64,000 bases of DNA from Enterococcus faecalis_A (lineage in GTDB: Bacteria; Bacillota; Bacilli; Lactobacillales; Enterococcaceae), in assembly GCA_051295955.1 (NCBI GenBank), contig JBPDWA010000002.1, positions 337,175 through 401,174 on the forward strand. Reading direction: 5' to 3'. Positions 45,359-54,033 of this stretch are shown here, in pieces. Made by a program: the position numbers and the translations under genes. The number at the start of each line of letters is the position of its first letter. The first letter of the stretch is position 1. Under the pieces are notes generated by a model. That model ran no database searches, was not told where the DNA came from, and was given only the letters and a program-made list of their open reading frames with translations.

Positions 45359-46302
45359 TATTTTTTCACCTCTAATGATTGAATCCATGTAGTCACAGCA
45401 CCTTGTTTTTCTAAGGCTTGTGCAATAGTTTCAGCTGTTGATAAAGAATCAGCTAAGGCAATCATGCAGCCACCGCGGCCACCACCGGTTAATTTAGCGC
45501 CTAAAGCATTGTTCGCTAAAGCAGTAGCTACCAGCTGATCTAAAATAGGATTACTAATGGATAGTGTCTGTAAATAATTTTGAGCAGCAGTCATTAATCT
45601 ACCTAGCATTTGGTTATCGTCAGCCATGATTGCTGCTTTGGCTTGCTTGGTTAAAGTACCTAGAGCAGTCATTTTGGCTAGAATTGCTTGTTGGTCCTGC
45701 TGGAATAGTTGAGCGACGTCTTTGACAACGGTGCGCGTTTGACCTTTAATGCCTGTATCAGCCACTACCAAGTAGGTGTGAGATAAATTCATAGGGAAGT
45801 GGTGCAACGGTTCTCCTTTAATAAAAAGTACTGGATTAAAACCGCTAGTTGCGGCTGCATCAATACCGCTGGGATTACCGTGGGCAATTTTTTCGCTAAA
45901 GGAAACAAGTGAAAGTAATTCTTTTTGAGTATAGGTATACTCATAATAATCAAAGAAACTACGGACAACGGCCACGGATGTGGCTGCGCTAGAGCCCATT
46001 CCACGTTCTGACGGTATTGTACTGGAGATGGTGATGGCAAAAGCAGTCGGTGCCTTTTTTAAAAAAGAAAAAATTTGTTGAACGAGTTCCTTAATATTCT
46101 CTAATTGGCGCGGAGACTGTGCCAAGGGCCCCGAATAATAAGAACAATCGATGGTCATGGCTGCGCTTGGTGTGACGGTAGCTGTTACGGCTGTACCTTG
46201 AAAAGGGAAGGCAATTGCCGGCTCTCCATAAACTACAGAGTGCTCTCCCATTAAGATGATTTTCCCGGCAGCTTCCCCGACACCTTGTTTTTTCTCAGTC
46301 AT
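45358..46302 (-). CDS. mvaK1: Mevalonate kinase
   Basis: A 314-residue GHMP kinase, first gene of the operon mvaK1-mvaD-mvaK2-fni. Motifs: GKIILMGEHSVVYGEPAIAF, PSERGMGSSAATSVAVVR, GIDAAATSG, KLTGGGRGGCMIAL. Cocci such as enterococci use this pathway rather than the MEP route for isoprenoids. Confidence 0.95.
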   Translation of the reverse strand: MTEKKQGVGEAAGKIILMGEHSVVYGEPAIAFPFQGTAVTATVTPSAAMTIDCSYYSGPLAQSPRQLENIKELVQQIFSFLKKAPTAFAITISSTIPSERGMGSSAATSVAVVRSFFDYYEYTYTQKELLSLVSFSEKIAHGNPSGIDAAATSGFNPVLFIKGEPLHHFPMNLSHTYLVVADTGIKGQTRTVVKDVAQLFQQDQQAILAKMTALGTLTKQAKAAIMADDNQMLGRLMTAAQNYLQTLSISNPILDQLVATALANNALGAKLTGGGRGGCMIALADSLSTAETIAQALEKQGAVTTWIQSLEVKK

Positions 46303-46643
46303 TTACTTACAGTCCTTTTACTTAAAATAGCGAATGTTTCCGATAATTGATCGCTGTATGTATGAATAATTTCATCGATAGAAACATAGGCTCAGCCTAT
46401 TAAGAGTACCACAAACCCTTCAGACTGGCAAAATGTTATGCCGATGGTGTGAGTGGATTCAACGGAAAAATGAGAACGACATAACCAATCACTCATAGTT
46501 GATTAAAAAAAGATTGTCATCAATTGATACTTCGTGTCTTAACCTTCAATAGTTTACCCAAAAAAGCTGCAGAAGTAAAATAGCTCTAATTATTTTTCAA
46601 AAAATTTAACAACTTTTTGAAAAATAATTAGAACTGCTAACGA
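46303..46643 (-). other. Intergenic region between mvaK1 and the pentapeptide gene
   Basis: It must hold the promoter of the mevalonate operon, but I could not single out a convincing -35/-10 pair. At 46587-46632 there is a near-perfect inverted repeat (CTAATTATTTTTCAAAAA and its complement, 18-bp arms, 10-nt loop), probably the terminator of the pentapeptide transcript. Confidence 0.6.
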
Positions 46644-47276
46644 TTATTCAATAATTAATCCTAAAGTACTGGCAATTAATAGCCCCTGTTCTGGTGTCAC
46701 AATAAGTCCTTTTAGATTTTCAGGGGAAAAAAGCAGGGAATCAAAGGTATTACTGGTGAAATCCAATCCTTGTAATTTTGTTCGCAGCCAATTGCTGCCA
46801 GTCAAATTAGCATGTTGGATCAACAAGTGCTTCCAAGTCAATTCGAAAAAATCGCTCTGCTTCAAGCTGGTATTTTGGAAATGAACATCTTTGATGTTGG
46901 TAGCACTAAAAGATGCATAATCCCCTAAACAGTCTTCAAAAACGCAATCTCTTAAATAACCTTCGGCAAAATTAGTGCCGGTTAATTTGCACTGATGAAA
47001 GACGACTTGGTGAAAGCTACCACCAATGAATTCCGTGTTGGAAAAATCACAGCATTCAAAGCGAACGTTGCTGCATTCAAAACGAACAAGATGATTACGC
47101 TGCATGATAACGCGCTGAAAGACTGATTGACGAACTAGCAAGCTATGAACATCTTGATAACTTAAATCTTGATCGACGAGCTGAATGCCGTCAATGGTTT
47201 GTTCATCATCAAGGGTTAGATAATCAAGTTCATCTAATGAAGGAATAACAGGTGCTAATGGTGTTCTTTTTTTCAT
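46644..47276 (-). CDS. Pentapeptide-repeat protein
   Basis: A 210-residue protein whose residues about 50-190 follow A(D/N)Lxx-type five-residue repeats (CDFSN, CKLTGTNFAEG, ANLTGSNWLRTKLQGLDF), predicting a right-handed quadrilateral beta-helix. Some family members (Qnr, MfpA) mimic DNA and protect gyrase, but nothing here shows that. It is 29 bp after the FUSC-family gene, probably one transcript. Confidence 0.85.
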   Translation of the reverse strand: MKKRTPLAPVIPSLDELDYLTLDDEQTIDGIQLVDQDLSYQDVHSLLVRQSVFQRVIMQRNHLVRFECSNVRFECCDFSNTEFIGGSFHQVVFHQCKLTGTNFAEGYLRDCVFEDCLGDYASFSATNIKDVHFQNTSLKQSDFFELTWKHLLIQHANLTGSNWLRTKLQGLDFTSNTFDSLLFSPENLKGLIVTPEQGLLIASTLGLIIE

Positions 47277-47304
47277 AACAAAACCTCCTTAAGCCCTAAG
47301 CAAC

Positions 47305-48372
47305 TTATTCAACTTCTTTGTCAAAATTTACATTCAACTGATAGGCACGATTGTAGAATTTCACGCTGGTAGTAAGTACATAAGCGCTGGCTAAACCTAA
47401 CAAACTACCTAAAACAATTCCTAATAAACGATAACTTAGCAAGCTGGAGATATATTGGTGACGTGCTAGATTGGAAAGTAACAAAGCCATAGGAGTTGTA
47501 AAAAAGTTTGCGATGGCGTAATTCCGTTTGACAGAAAATTCGACGGTCATAAATAGTAAGCAGATCAATCCAATTGTTTGTAAAGGAGACAAAGCGATGT
47601 TCAATAGAAGGGCGGAAATTAACAAACCAACCATAGTTCCAAAAATTCTTTGGAGATTGCGATGCATGACTGCCCGTAAATTTTCCCCCTGCAAGACAGC
47701 AGCACAGGAAACGATCATCCAATAAGAATTAGTTAAATGAAGGGATTGACTAATATATGTAGCCAAAAATAAAATAACAGCATAATGCAATGCGTCCAAT
47801 AACGCGGCGGGATCTACATATAAGCGTTCTTGTAAGGACATCTTTTTTTGACTCACCATGGGTACGGCATGACGCTGAAGGTAAAAGCTAAGCAAAGTAG
47901 CAATGACTAAAGAAGTTAAAACGCCAATACTCACAAAACCAATCATAATAGGAATTTTGGCTAAAGGAATTTTCATAGCTGTCCCCATCGCAGTGACCAT
48001 AATAATAAAAAAGCCTCCTGGTTTTGCGATCCCATATAAGCGAAAAAGGATCCGGGCGCCAAAGGCTACACCGCTAATCGCAAAAGGAATTGTCCAAGGC
48101 GTATGCGTGCTGAACATACCAACCATCACGCCCGATAAAAGTGAGCAGCCGACAATTCCTAAACGCCGGAGCAACTGCTTGCGAGGCAGATCTTGATAAT
48201 ACAATAGAGGGAAAATACCTAGAGAGCCAAAGCTGCTGATGGTTAGATTGTTAAAAAAATAGCCGATTAAAAGAGGAATGGCCATGCAAACTCCAGAGCC
48301 GATTATTCGTATGGGATTTTCTTGAGATCTATTGATGGTGAAGAGGTTTTTTAAAAAAGTTGAAATTTTCAC
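47305..48372 (-). CDS. FUSC-family / aromatic acid exporter-like membrane protein
   Basis: A 355-residue protein with about ten membrane helices in two groups and the FUSC-like segment VMHRNLQRIFGTMVGLLISALLL. It begins with GTG at 48372, which follows GAAAGGATG; the in-frame extension upstream lies in AT-rich promoter DNA. Family members export aromatic acids or related compounds. It is divergent from oppA. Confidence 0.78.
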   Translation of the reverse strand: MKISTFLKNLFTINRSQENPIRIIGSGVCMAIPLLIGYFFNNLTISSFGSLGIFPLLYYQDLPRKQLLRRLGIVGCSLLSGVMVGMFSTHTPWTIPFAISGVAFGARILFRLYGIAKPGGFFIIMVTAMGTAMKIPLAKIPIMIGFVSIGVLTSLVIATLLSFYLQRHAVPMVSQKKMSLQERLYVDPAALLDALHYAVILFLATYISQSLHLTNSYWMIVSCAAVLQGENLRAVMHRNLQRIFGTMVGLLISALLLNIALSPLQTIGLICLLFMTVEFSVKRNYAIANFFTTPMALLLSNLARHQYISSLLSYRLLGIVLGSLLGLASAYVLTTSVKFYNRAYQLNVNFDKEVE

Positions 48373-48522
48373 AGACTCATCCTTTCTACTATAAGGGAAC
48401 ACTTCTAATGTATCATATTGTTTTTGGCGCTGGCAATACATAAAAAAAGAAGTTATATAAAGACGAAAAGAAAATTTTATGGGAATAACTGACAAAAAGA
48501 TTAAAAAAAAGAAAGTTAAATA

Positions 48523-48606
48523 TTGCTTTTTTGATGTGAAAATTGTAAACTGTATCTCATAAGTATTAATAATTATTAAATTTTAAATTCTTAATTATTA
48601 ATAGCT
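48523..48606 (+). promoter_or_regulatory. oppA promoter/leader with guide-matching palindrome
   Basis: Very AT-rich. Candidate promoters: TTGCTT (48523)/TAAACT (48546), spacer 17; or TTGTAA (48543)/TATTAA (48564), spacer 15; both weak. At 48566-48579 lies TTAATAATTATTAA, a perfect 14-bp palindrome. On the minus strand it reads TTTAATAATTATTAATAC (48580 to 48563): TTTAA followed by the first 8 nt (TAATTATT) of the guide at 56482. A second TAATTATTA lies at 48592-48600 without TTTAA. Confidence 0.55.
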
Positions 48607-48659
48607 AGTAAATTCTGATTTTTCAGAAAAAACAATTAATATCTTGGGAGGCAACAGTT

Positions 48660-50330
48660 ATGAAATTGAAAAAGTCAATTGCATTGGGTTGTGTTACTTT
48701 GTTTAGTCTGACAGCATTAGCTGCATGCGGCGGAAACAACAACTCTGGTAGCAAAAATAAAGCAAGTGAAGGCAAACCGAGTGGAGAACAAGTCTTCCGT
48801 TATACCGAACAACAAGAAATGCCAACAGCCGATTTATCAATGGCAACGGATGAAGTAAGTTTTAACACGTTAAATAATGTTTACGAAGGACTTTACCGCT
48901 TAAATAAAGATAATGAAATTGAACCGGCTGGTGCTGCTGAAAAAGCCGAAATCAGCGAAGACGGTTTAACTTATAAATTTAAATTAAATAAAGATGCGAA
49001 ATGGTCAGACGGCAAACCCGTAACTGCCAAAGATTACGTTTACGGCTGGCAACGGACGGTTGACCCTAAAACAGCTTCTGAATATGCGTACTTATTCAGC
49101 CCTGTAAAAAATGCCGATGCTATTAGTAAAGGTGAAAAGGATAAATCTGAATTAGGCATTAAAGCAGTCAGCGACTATGAATTGGAGATTTCCCTTGATA
49201 AAGCTGCTCCTTATTTTGATTACTTGTTAGCCTCTGTTTCTTTCTTCCCGCAACGTCAGGATATCGTAGAAAAATTTGGCAAAAACTATGCTTCTACTAG
49301 TGATACCGCAGTCTACAATGGACCTTTTGTATTGGCTGATTTTGATGGACCAGGAACAGACACAGAATGGTCTTATAAGAAAAATGATCAATACTGGGAT
49401 AAAAACACTGTAAAACTTGATGAAGTGAAAGTGAACGTGGTAAAAGAATCACCAACAGCTCTAAACTTATTCCAAGATGGTCAAACAGATGATATCAAAT
49501 TAACAGGAGAATTAGCACAACAAATGGCTAACGATCCAGCATTTGTTTCTCAAAAAGAAGCATCAACTCAATATATGGAATTAAATCAACGCGATGAAAA
49601 TTCACCATTTAGAAATGCTAACTTACGGAAAGCAATCGCTTATTCAATTGACCGTAAAGCCTTAGTGGATTCTGTTTTAGGCGACGGTTCCATCGAGCCC
49701 AACGGTTTAGTTCCTGCCAACGTGGCTAAAGACCCAAGCGGTAATAAAGACTTTACAAAAGAAGCGGGCAGTAACATTGGTTTCGATAAGAAAAAAGCCA
49801 AAGAATATTGGGAAAAAGCTAAAAAAGAATTAGGGATCACTACCTTGAAGATGGACATCTTAACTTCTGACGCTGATATTTCTAAGAAAACCGTAGAATT
49901 CGTCCAAGGAGCGATTCAAGATACTTTGGAAGGGATTAAAGTCACTGTAAGTCCGGTACCATTCTCTGTTCGTTTAGACCGCTCAAACAAAGGTGATTTC
50001 TCTACGGCGATTGGCGGTTGGAGTGCCGACTATGCAGATCCAAGCAGTTTCTTAGACTTGTTTGAATCAACAAATTCATATAACCGTGGCCGTTACAATA
50101 ATCCAGAGTACGATAAGTATATTGAAGCAGCTAGCACAACGAATGTAACTGATCCAGAAAAACGTTGGGATGATATGGTAAATGCTGAGAAAACCATTAT
50201 GGACGACATGGGTGTAATTCCATTGTATCAAAAAGCGGAAGCACACTTACGTTCTGCTAAAGTGAAAGATGTTGCGGTACATCCAGCTGGTGCGAAGTAT
50301 GACTACAAATGGGCTTATATTTCAGAGTAA
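48660..50330 (+). CDS. oppA: Oligopeptide ABC transporter substrate-binding lipoprotein
   Basis: A 556-residue SBP_bac_5 protein with a lipoprotein signal (lipobox LAAC, Cys23) and the typical motifs LTYKFKLNKDAKWSDGKPV, DYVYGWQRTVDP, AYSIDRKALVDSVL, GGWSADYADPSSFLDLF. It captures extracellular oligopeptides for OppBCDF. GGGAGG ribosome site. The gene is separated from oppBCDF by a terminator and an antisense gene, so it is expressed as its own unit, probably in excess. Confidence 0.95.
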   Translation: MKLKKSIALGCVTLFSLTALAACGGNNNSGSKNKASEGKPSGEQVFRYTEQQEMPTADLSMATDEVSFNTLNNVYEGLYRLNKDNEIEPAGAAEKAEISEDGLTYKFKLNKDAKWSDGKPVTAKDYVYGWQRTVDPKTASEYAYLFSPVKNADAISKGEKDKSELGIKAVSDYELEISLDKAAPYFDYLLASVSFFPQRQDIVEKFGKNYASTSDTAVYNGPFVLADFDGPGTDTEWSYKKNDQYWDKNTVKLDEVKVNVVKESPTALNLFQDGQTDDIKLTGELAQQMANDPAFVSQKEASTQYMELNQRDENSPFRNANLRKAIAYSIDRKALVDSVLGDGSIEPNGLVPANVAKDPSGNKDFTKEAGSNIGFDKKKAKEYWEKAKKELGITTLKMDILTSDADISKKTVEFVQGAIQDTLEGIKVTVSPVPFSVRLDRSNKGDFSTAIGGWSADYADPSSFLDLFESTNSYNRGRYNNPEYDKYIEAASTTNVTDPEKRWDDMVNAEKTIMDDMGVIPLYQKAEAHLRSAKVKDVAVHPAGAKYDYKWAYISE

Positions 50331-50441
50331 TTCAAAAATGAACCACAGTGAAATGGATCTGAAACAAAAGAATTTTTACTAGCCTGACCAGTAAAAAAGC
50401 GTGAGGCAAGGAGCGAGTGACTGATACCAAAACAGCACCGC

Positions 50442-50466
50442 AAGCGTTACTGAAAAAGTAACGCTT
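50442..50466. repeat. Hairpin in the oppA 3' untranslated region
   Basis: AAGCGTTAC (50442-50450) pairs with GTAACGCTT (50458-50466). There is no T-run, so it is more likely an mRNA-stabilising stem than a terminator. Confidence 0.5.
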
Positions 50467-50493
50467 AGCTTGTCCTTGTTACGTTAAATTTTT

Positions 50494-50530
50494 AGAGGCT
50501 GGAACACTGCTGTCCCAGCCTCTTGTTATC
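50494..50530. terminator. Bidirectional terminator between oppA and the DUF3899 gene
   Basis: AGAGGCTGG (50494-50502) pairs with CCAGCCTCT (50515-50523), with inner ACA/TGT pairing. T-rich on both flanks, so it can end oppA and the convergent minus-strand gene. Confidence 0.82.
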
Positions 50531-50535
50531 TTTAC

Positions 50536-50886
50536 TTATAAAAAGTAAAATATTAGAAAGACTAAAGATGGAATTAATAAGATGCCTCCGGTTTCCAACC
50601 AAAAACGGCTATGGTCTTTTCCAATGGTGGAAAGCGGCACAAATTCTTTTGGATCATTTTTTCTTTTAAAGCGTAATGATTGTTTCATAAAGCGCTGGAA
50701 ATTATCAAAAAATCCTGAGGACATAATCCACAAGGCGATTCCGATAATTAAAAAGAAAAGTGCTACCAAAAAGAAGGTATCCGATAAAGTGACGATAGAT
50801 AGTTCTTTCTTTCCTAACAACAGGTACAGAAAAATACCAATGGTGGAAATGAAGGCCGTTAATAAAGGCCATTTTCTTTTTTTCAT
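50536..50886 (-). CDS. DUF3899-type membrane protein
   Basis: A 116-residue protein with three hydrophobic helices (about 7-24, 35-55, 98-115) and a basic cytoplasmic loop (MKQSLRFKRKNDPKEF). It lies on the opposite strand between oppA and oppB. As far as I recall, E. faecalis has a gene of this type in the same place. No function is known to me; an accessory role for the transporter is possible but unsupported. Confidence 0.72.
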   Translation of the reverse strand: MKKRKWPLLTAFISTIGIFLYLLLGKKELSIVTLSDTFFLVALFFLIIGIALWIMSSGFFDNFQRFMKQSLRFKRKNDPKEFVPLSTIGKDHSRFWLETGGILLIPSLVFLIFYFL

Positions 50887-50975
50887 GGACTCATCCTGTC
50901 TAAATTAAACTATTTCTATTCATTACTTTAACGAAATTTGTTAATGAAGTCAAAAAAATCTCGGAGGTGTCATTT

Positions 50976-51917
50976 TTGAATAGTTTTGGGAAATATTTTC
51001 TTAAACGGGTCATTTTTATGATTATCACTTTGTGGCTAATTGCGACCATCACATTCTTCTTAATGAAATTACTACCAGGAACTCCTTACACAAATCAAGA
51101 GAAACTTAGTCCCGAAACAATTGCGATGCTTAATAAGCAATCTGGCTTAGATAAACCGGTAATTGTTCAATACGGAATTTATTTGAAAAATTTATTAGTT
51201 GGTGATTTCGGTATTTCCTTCCAATTTAAAAACCAACCGGTGGCTAAACTACTTGCAGGTCGAATTGGACCTTCTTTACAGTTAGGTGGACAAGCAATTA
51301 TCTTTGGTACATTGGTAGGAATCTTGCTGGGAGCTATCGCAGCGATGAAACAAAACACGTGGGTTGACACTACTGCAACGCTCTTAGCCATCTTAGGTCG
51401 TTCTATTCCTAACTTTGTCTTCGCTGTTTTGTTGCAATATATCTTCGCTATGAAATTAGGCATTTTGCCAATTGCTATGTGGAACGGCTTTGCCTATACA
51501 ATTTTACCGACGATCGCACTGGCGATGAGTCCGATGGCAGACTCGGCCCGATTTATTCGCACCGAAATGGTGGAAGTGTTGCATAGTGATTATGTAGAAT
51601 TGGCTAAAGCAAAAGGATTAAGCCGTTGGCAAGTTGCATTTCGCCATGGCCTTAGAAACAGTATGATTCCATTGATTACTTTATTGGGACCTTTGGCTGT
51701 TGGCTTAATGACAGGTTCTTTAGTAGTTGAAAATATTTTTGCGATTCCAGGAATTGGGGAGCAATTTGTAAAATCAATCATGACAAACGACTATCCAACA
51801 ATTATGGCTGTAACCATCTTGTATTCTGCAATGTTAGTAATGGTTATTTTAATTGTTGACTTACTTTACGGCTTAATCGATCCAAGAATTCGTGTTTCAG
51901 GAGGTGTGAAAGGATAA
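50976..51917 (+). CDS. oppB: Oligopeptide ABC transporter permease OppB
   Basis: A 313-residue permease with six membrane helices and the EAA loop LAKAKGLSRWQVAFRHGLRNSMIPL. Start TTG 50976 lies 8 bp after GGAGG (50963-50967); the GTG at 50967 overlaps that ribosome site. It forms the channel with OppC. Confidence 0.95.
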   Translation: MNSFGKYFLKRVIFMIITLWLIATITFFLMKLLPGTPYTNQEKLSPETIAMLNKQSGLDKPVIVQYGIYLKNLLVGDFGISFQFKNQPVAKLLAGRIGPSLQLGGQAIIFGTLVGILLGAIAAMKQNTWVDTTATLLAILGRSIPNFVFAVLLQYIFAMKLGILPIAMWNGFAYTILPTIALAMSPMADSARFIRTEMVEVLHSDYVELAKAKGLSRWQVAFRHGLRNSMIPLITLLGPLAVGLMTGSLVVENIFAIPGIGEQFVKSIMTNDYPTIMAVTILYSAMLVMVILIVDLLYGLIDPRIRVSGGVKG

Positions 51918-52969
51918 TGGAAACGATCAGTTCAAAAAATTTACCACAAGACATCCAAAATATTCCTGCAGACGCTTTCCAACCTTTAAACACTTCAACA
52001 CTTGAAGAAAGAGAGCGGATTGCCGCACCTTCACTAAGCTTTCTCCAAGATTCCTGGCGTCGGTTAAAGAAAAATAAAGCCGCTGTTGTTTCTATGGCGT
52101 TCTTAGCGGTGATCATTTTTATTTCAATAATTACGATTTGGGTATCGCCTCATAATCCAACGCAACAAAATGTTTCCTACATTAACTTGCCGCCACGGAT
52201 TCCAGGGCTGGACAGTGTCAACGGCTTAAATGGTAAGACGATGGTAGCAGGACAGCTAGTGGACAAATACGCTCAAGCAAACGTACCAGATAATGTGAAT
52301 TTCTATCTGGGAACAGATGGCTTAGGTCGGGATGTTTTAAGTCGTTTGTTTATGGGAACGAGAATTTCCTTGTTAATTGCTTTTATTGCGGCGATTTTAG
52401 ATATTACCATCGGGGTTACTTACGGCTTAATATCAGGCTTGTTTGGCGGTCGTATTGATACCGTTATGCAGCGTATTTTGGAAATTCTTTCTGGAATTCC
52501 TAATTTAGTTATCATGATTTTAATGTTGACAATTTTTGATCCGGGGATTTTATCTATCGTTTTAGCGATGGTTATTACGAACTGGATTTCAATGGCTCGG
52601 ATTGTGCGGGCTCAAACATTAAAGCTAAAAGATCAAGAATTTGTCTTGGCCGCTCAAACTCTAGGTGAATCACGTCTGAAGATTGCCTTAAAGCACATTT
52701 TGCCAAATATTTCTAGTGTAATTATTGTACAAATGATGTTTAGTATTCCATCCGCTATTTTCTTTGAAGCGTTCTTAAGCTTTATCGGACTTGGTTTAAG
52801 ACCGCCAACCGCTTCTTTGGGAACTTTATTGAATGAAGGCTATAAAACATTCCGTTTCCTTCCTTATTTAATGTGGGTTCCAGCCGCAACCTTATCAGTG
52901 GTAATGATCTGTTTCAACTTGCTGGCTGATGGTCTGCGTGATGCATTTGATCCTAAGATGAAAGAGTAG
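51917..52969 (+). CDS. oppC: Oligopeptide ABC transporter permease OppC
   Basis: A 350-residue permease. Long cytoplasmic N-terminus with FLQDSWRRLKKNKAAVVSM, the OppC_N helix, an extracellular loop, then GTDGLGRDVLSRLFMGTRISL and five helices, EAA loop LAAQTLGESRLKIALKHILPN. It starts at TAATG overlapping oppB. Confidence 0.95.
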   Translation: METISSKNLPQDIQNIPADAFQPLNTSTLEERERIAAPSLSFLQDSWRRLKKNKAAVVSMAFLAVIIFISIITIWVSPHNPTQQNVSYINLPPRIPGLDSVNGLNGKTMVAGQLVDKYAQANVPDNVNFYLGTDGLGRDVLSRLFMGTRISLLIAFIAAILDITIGVTYGLISGLFGGRIDTVMQRILEILSGIPNLVIMILMLTIFDPGILSIVLAMVITNWISMARIVRAQTLKLKDQEFVLAAQTLGESRLKIALKHILPNISSVIIVQMMFSIPSAIFFEAFLSFIGLGLRPPTASLGTLLNEGYKTFRFLPYLMWVPAATLSVVMICFNLLADGLRDAFDPKMKE

Positions 52970-52974
52970 AGTGA

Positions 52975-54033
52975 ATGACTATGGAAAAAGTATTAGAAGT
53001 AAAAGACTTAAGAATTTCCTTTGATACATTCGCGGGAAAAGTCAACGCGATTCGCGGCGTTAGCTTTGAACTATTCAAGGGGGAAACCTTGGCAATCGTA
53101 GGTGAATCCGGTAGTGGAAAGTCAGTGACGACCCGAAGTATCATGCGCCTATTAAGTAGCAATGCTACAATTGATAGCGGTGAAATTCTTTTTAAAGGAC
53201 AAGATATTGTCCGCAAAACAGAAAAACAAATGCAAACGATTCGTGGTAAAGAAATTGCGATGATCTTCCAAGATCCGATGACTTCTTTAGACCCGACGAT
53301 GCCAATTGGCAAACAAGTCGCTGAATCTTTAATTAAACACAACAAGGTTTCAAAACAAGAGGGCTTAACTCAAGCATTAGAATTATTGAAATTGGTGGGT
53401 ATCCCCAACGCGGAAAAACGTTTGAAAAATTACCCTCATCAATTCTCCGGCGGTCAACGCCAACGGATCGTCATTGCTATTGCACTGATTTGCTATCCGG
53501 AAGTTCTGATCGCTGATGAGCCGACCACCGCTTTGGATGTAACTATTCAAGCTCAAATTTTAGAATTACTGAAAGATCTGCAAGAAAAGATCAGTACCTC
53601 AATCATTTTTATTACCCATGATTTAGGTGTAGTAGCCAATGTTGCTGATCGGGTAGCGGTTATGTACGGTGGGCGCTTAGTGGAAGTAGGAACCGCTGAA
53701 GAAATTTTTTATAATCCGCAACATCCCTATACATGGGGCTTATTAGGTTCTATGCCAACGATGGAAGGAACCGAAGACAAACTTTATGCGATCCCTGGTT
53801 CACCGCCGGATTTACTTGATCCACCAAAAGGTGACGCCTTTTATCCACGGAACGAGTATGCGTTGAAAATTGACGCTGAACAAGAGCCACCGTATTTTGA
53901 AGTTTCACCAACTCATAAGGCTGCAACTTGGCTTTTAGCTCCTCAAGCTCCAAAAGTAACACCTCCGGCTGAAATTGTTCGTCGCTGGGCTATCTATGAA
54001 CAGCGCTATAAAAAGACAGGAGGTGCCAACTAA
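52975..54033 (+). CDS. oppD: Oligopeptide ABC transporter ATPase OppD
   Basis: A 352-residue ATPase: Walker A GESGSGKSVTTRSI, signature FSGGQRQRIVIAIAL, Walker B VLIADEPTTALDVT, H-loop FITHDLGVVA, then the oligopeptide-transporter C-terminal region (PPDLLDPPKGDAFYPR). ATG 52975 or 52981 could start it; ribosome site is weak for both. Confidence 0.95.
   Translation: MTMEKVLEVKDLRISFDTFAGKVNAIRGVSFELFKGETLAIVGESGSGKSVTTRSIMRLLSSNATIDSGEILFKGQDIVRKTEKQMQTIRGKEIAMIFQDPMTSLDPTMPIGKQVAESLIKHNKVSKQEGLTQALELLKLVGIPNAEKRLKNYPHQFSGGQRQRIVIAIALICYPEVLIADEPTTALDVTIQAQILELLKDLQEKISTSIIFITHDLGVVANVADRVAVMYGGRLVEVGTAEEIFYNPQHPYTWGLLGSMPTMEGTEDKLYAIPGSPPDLLDPPKGDAFYPRNEYALKIDAEQEPPYFEVSPTHKAATWLLAPQAPKVTPPAEIVRRWAIYEQRYKKTGGAN

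Noticed and set aside
46587..46632. A TldR target because of the 11-nt guide match
   Set aside because: No TTTAA-like motif precedes it on either strand and it lies in a terminator-like inverted repeat, so a chance A/T match is more likely.
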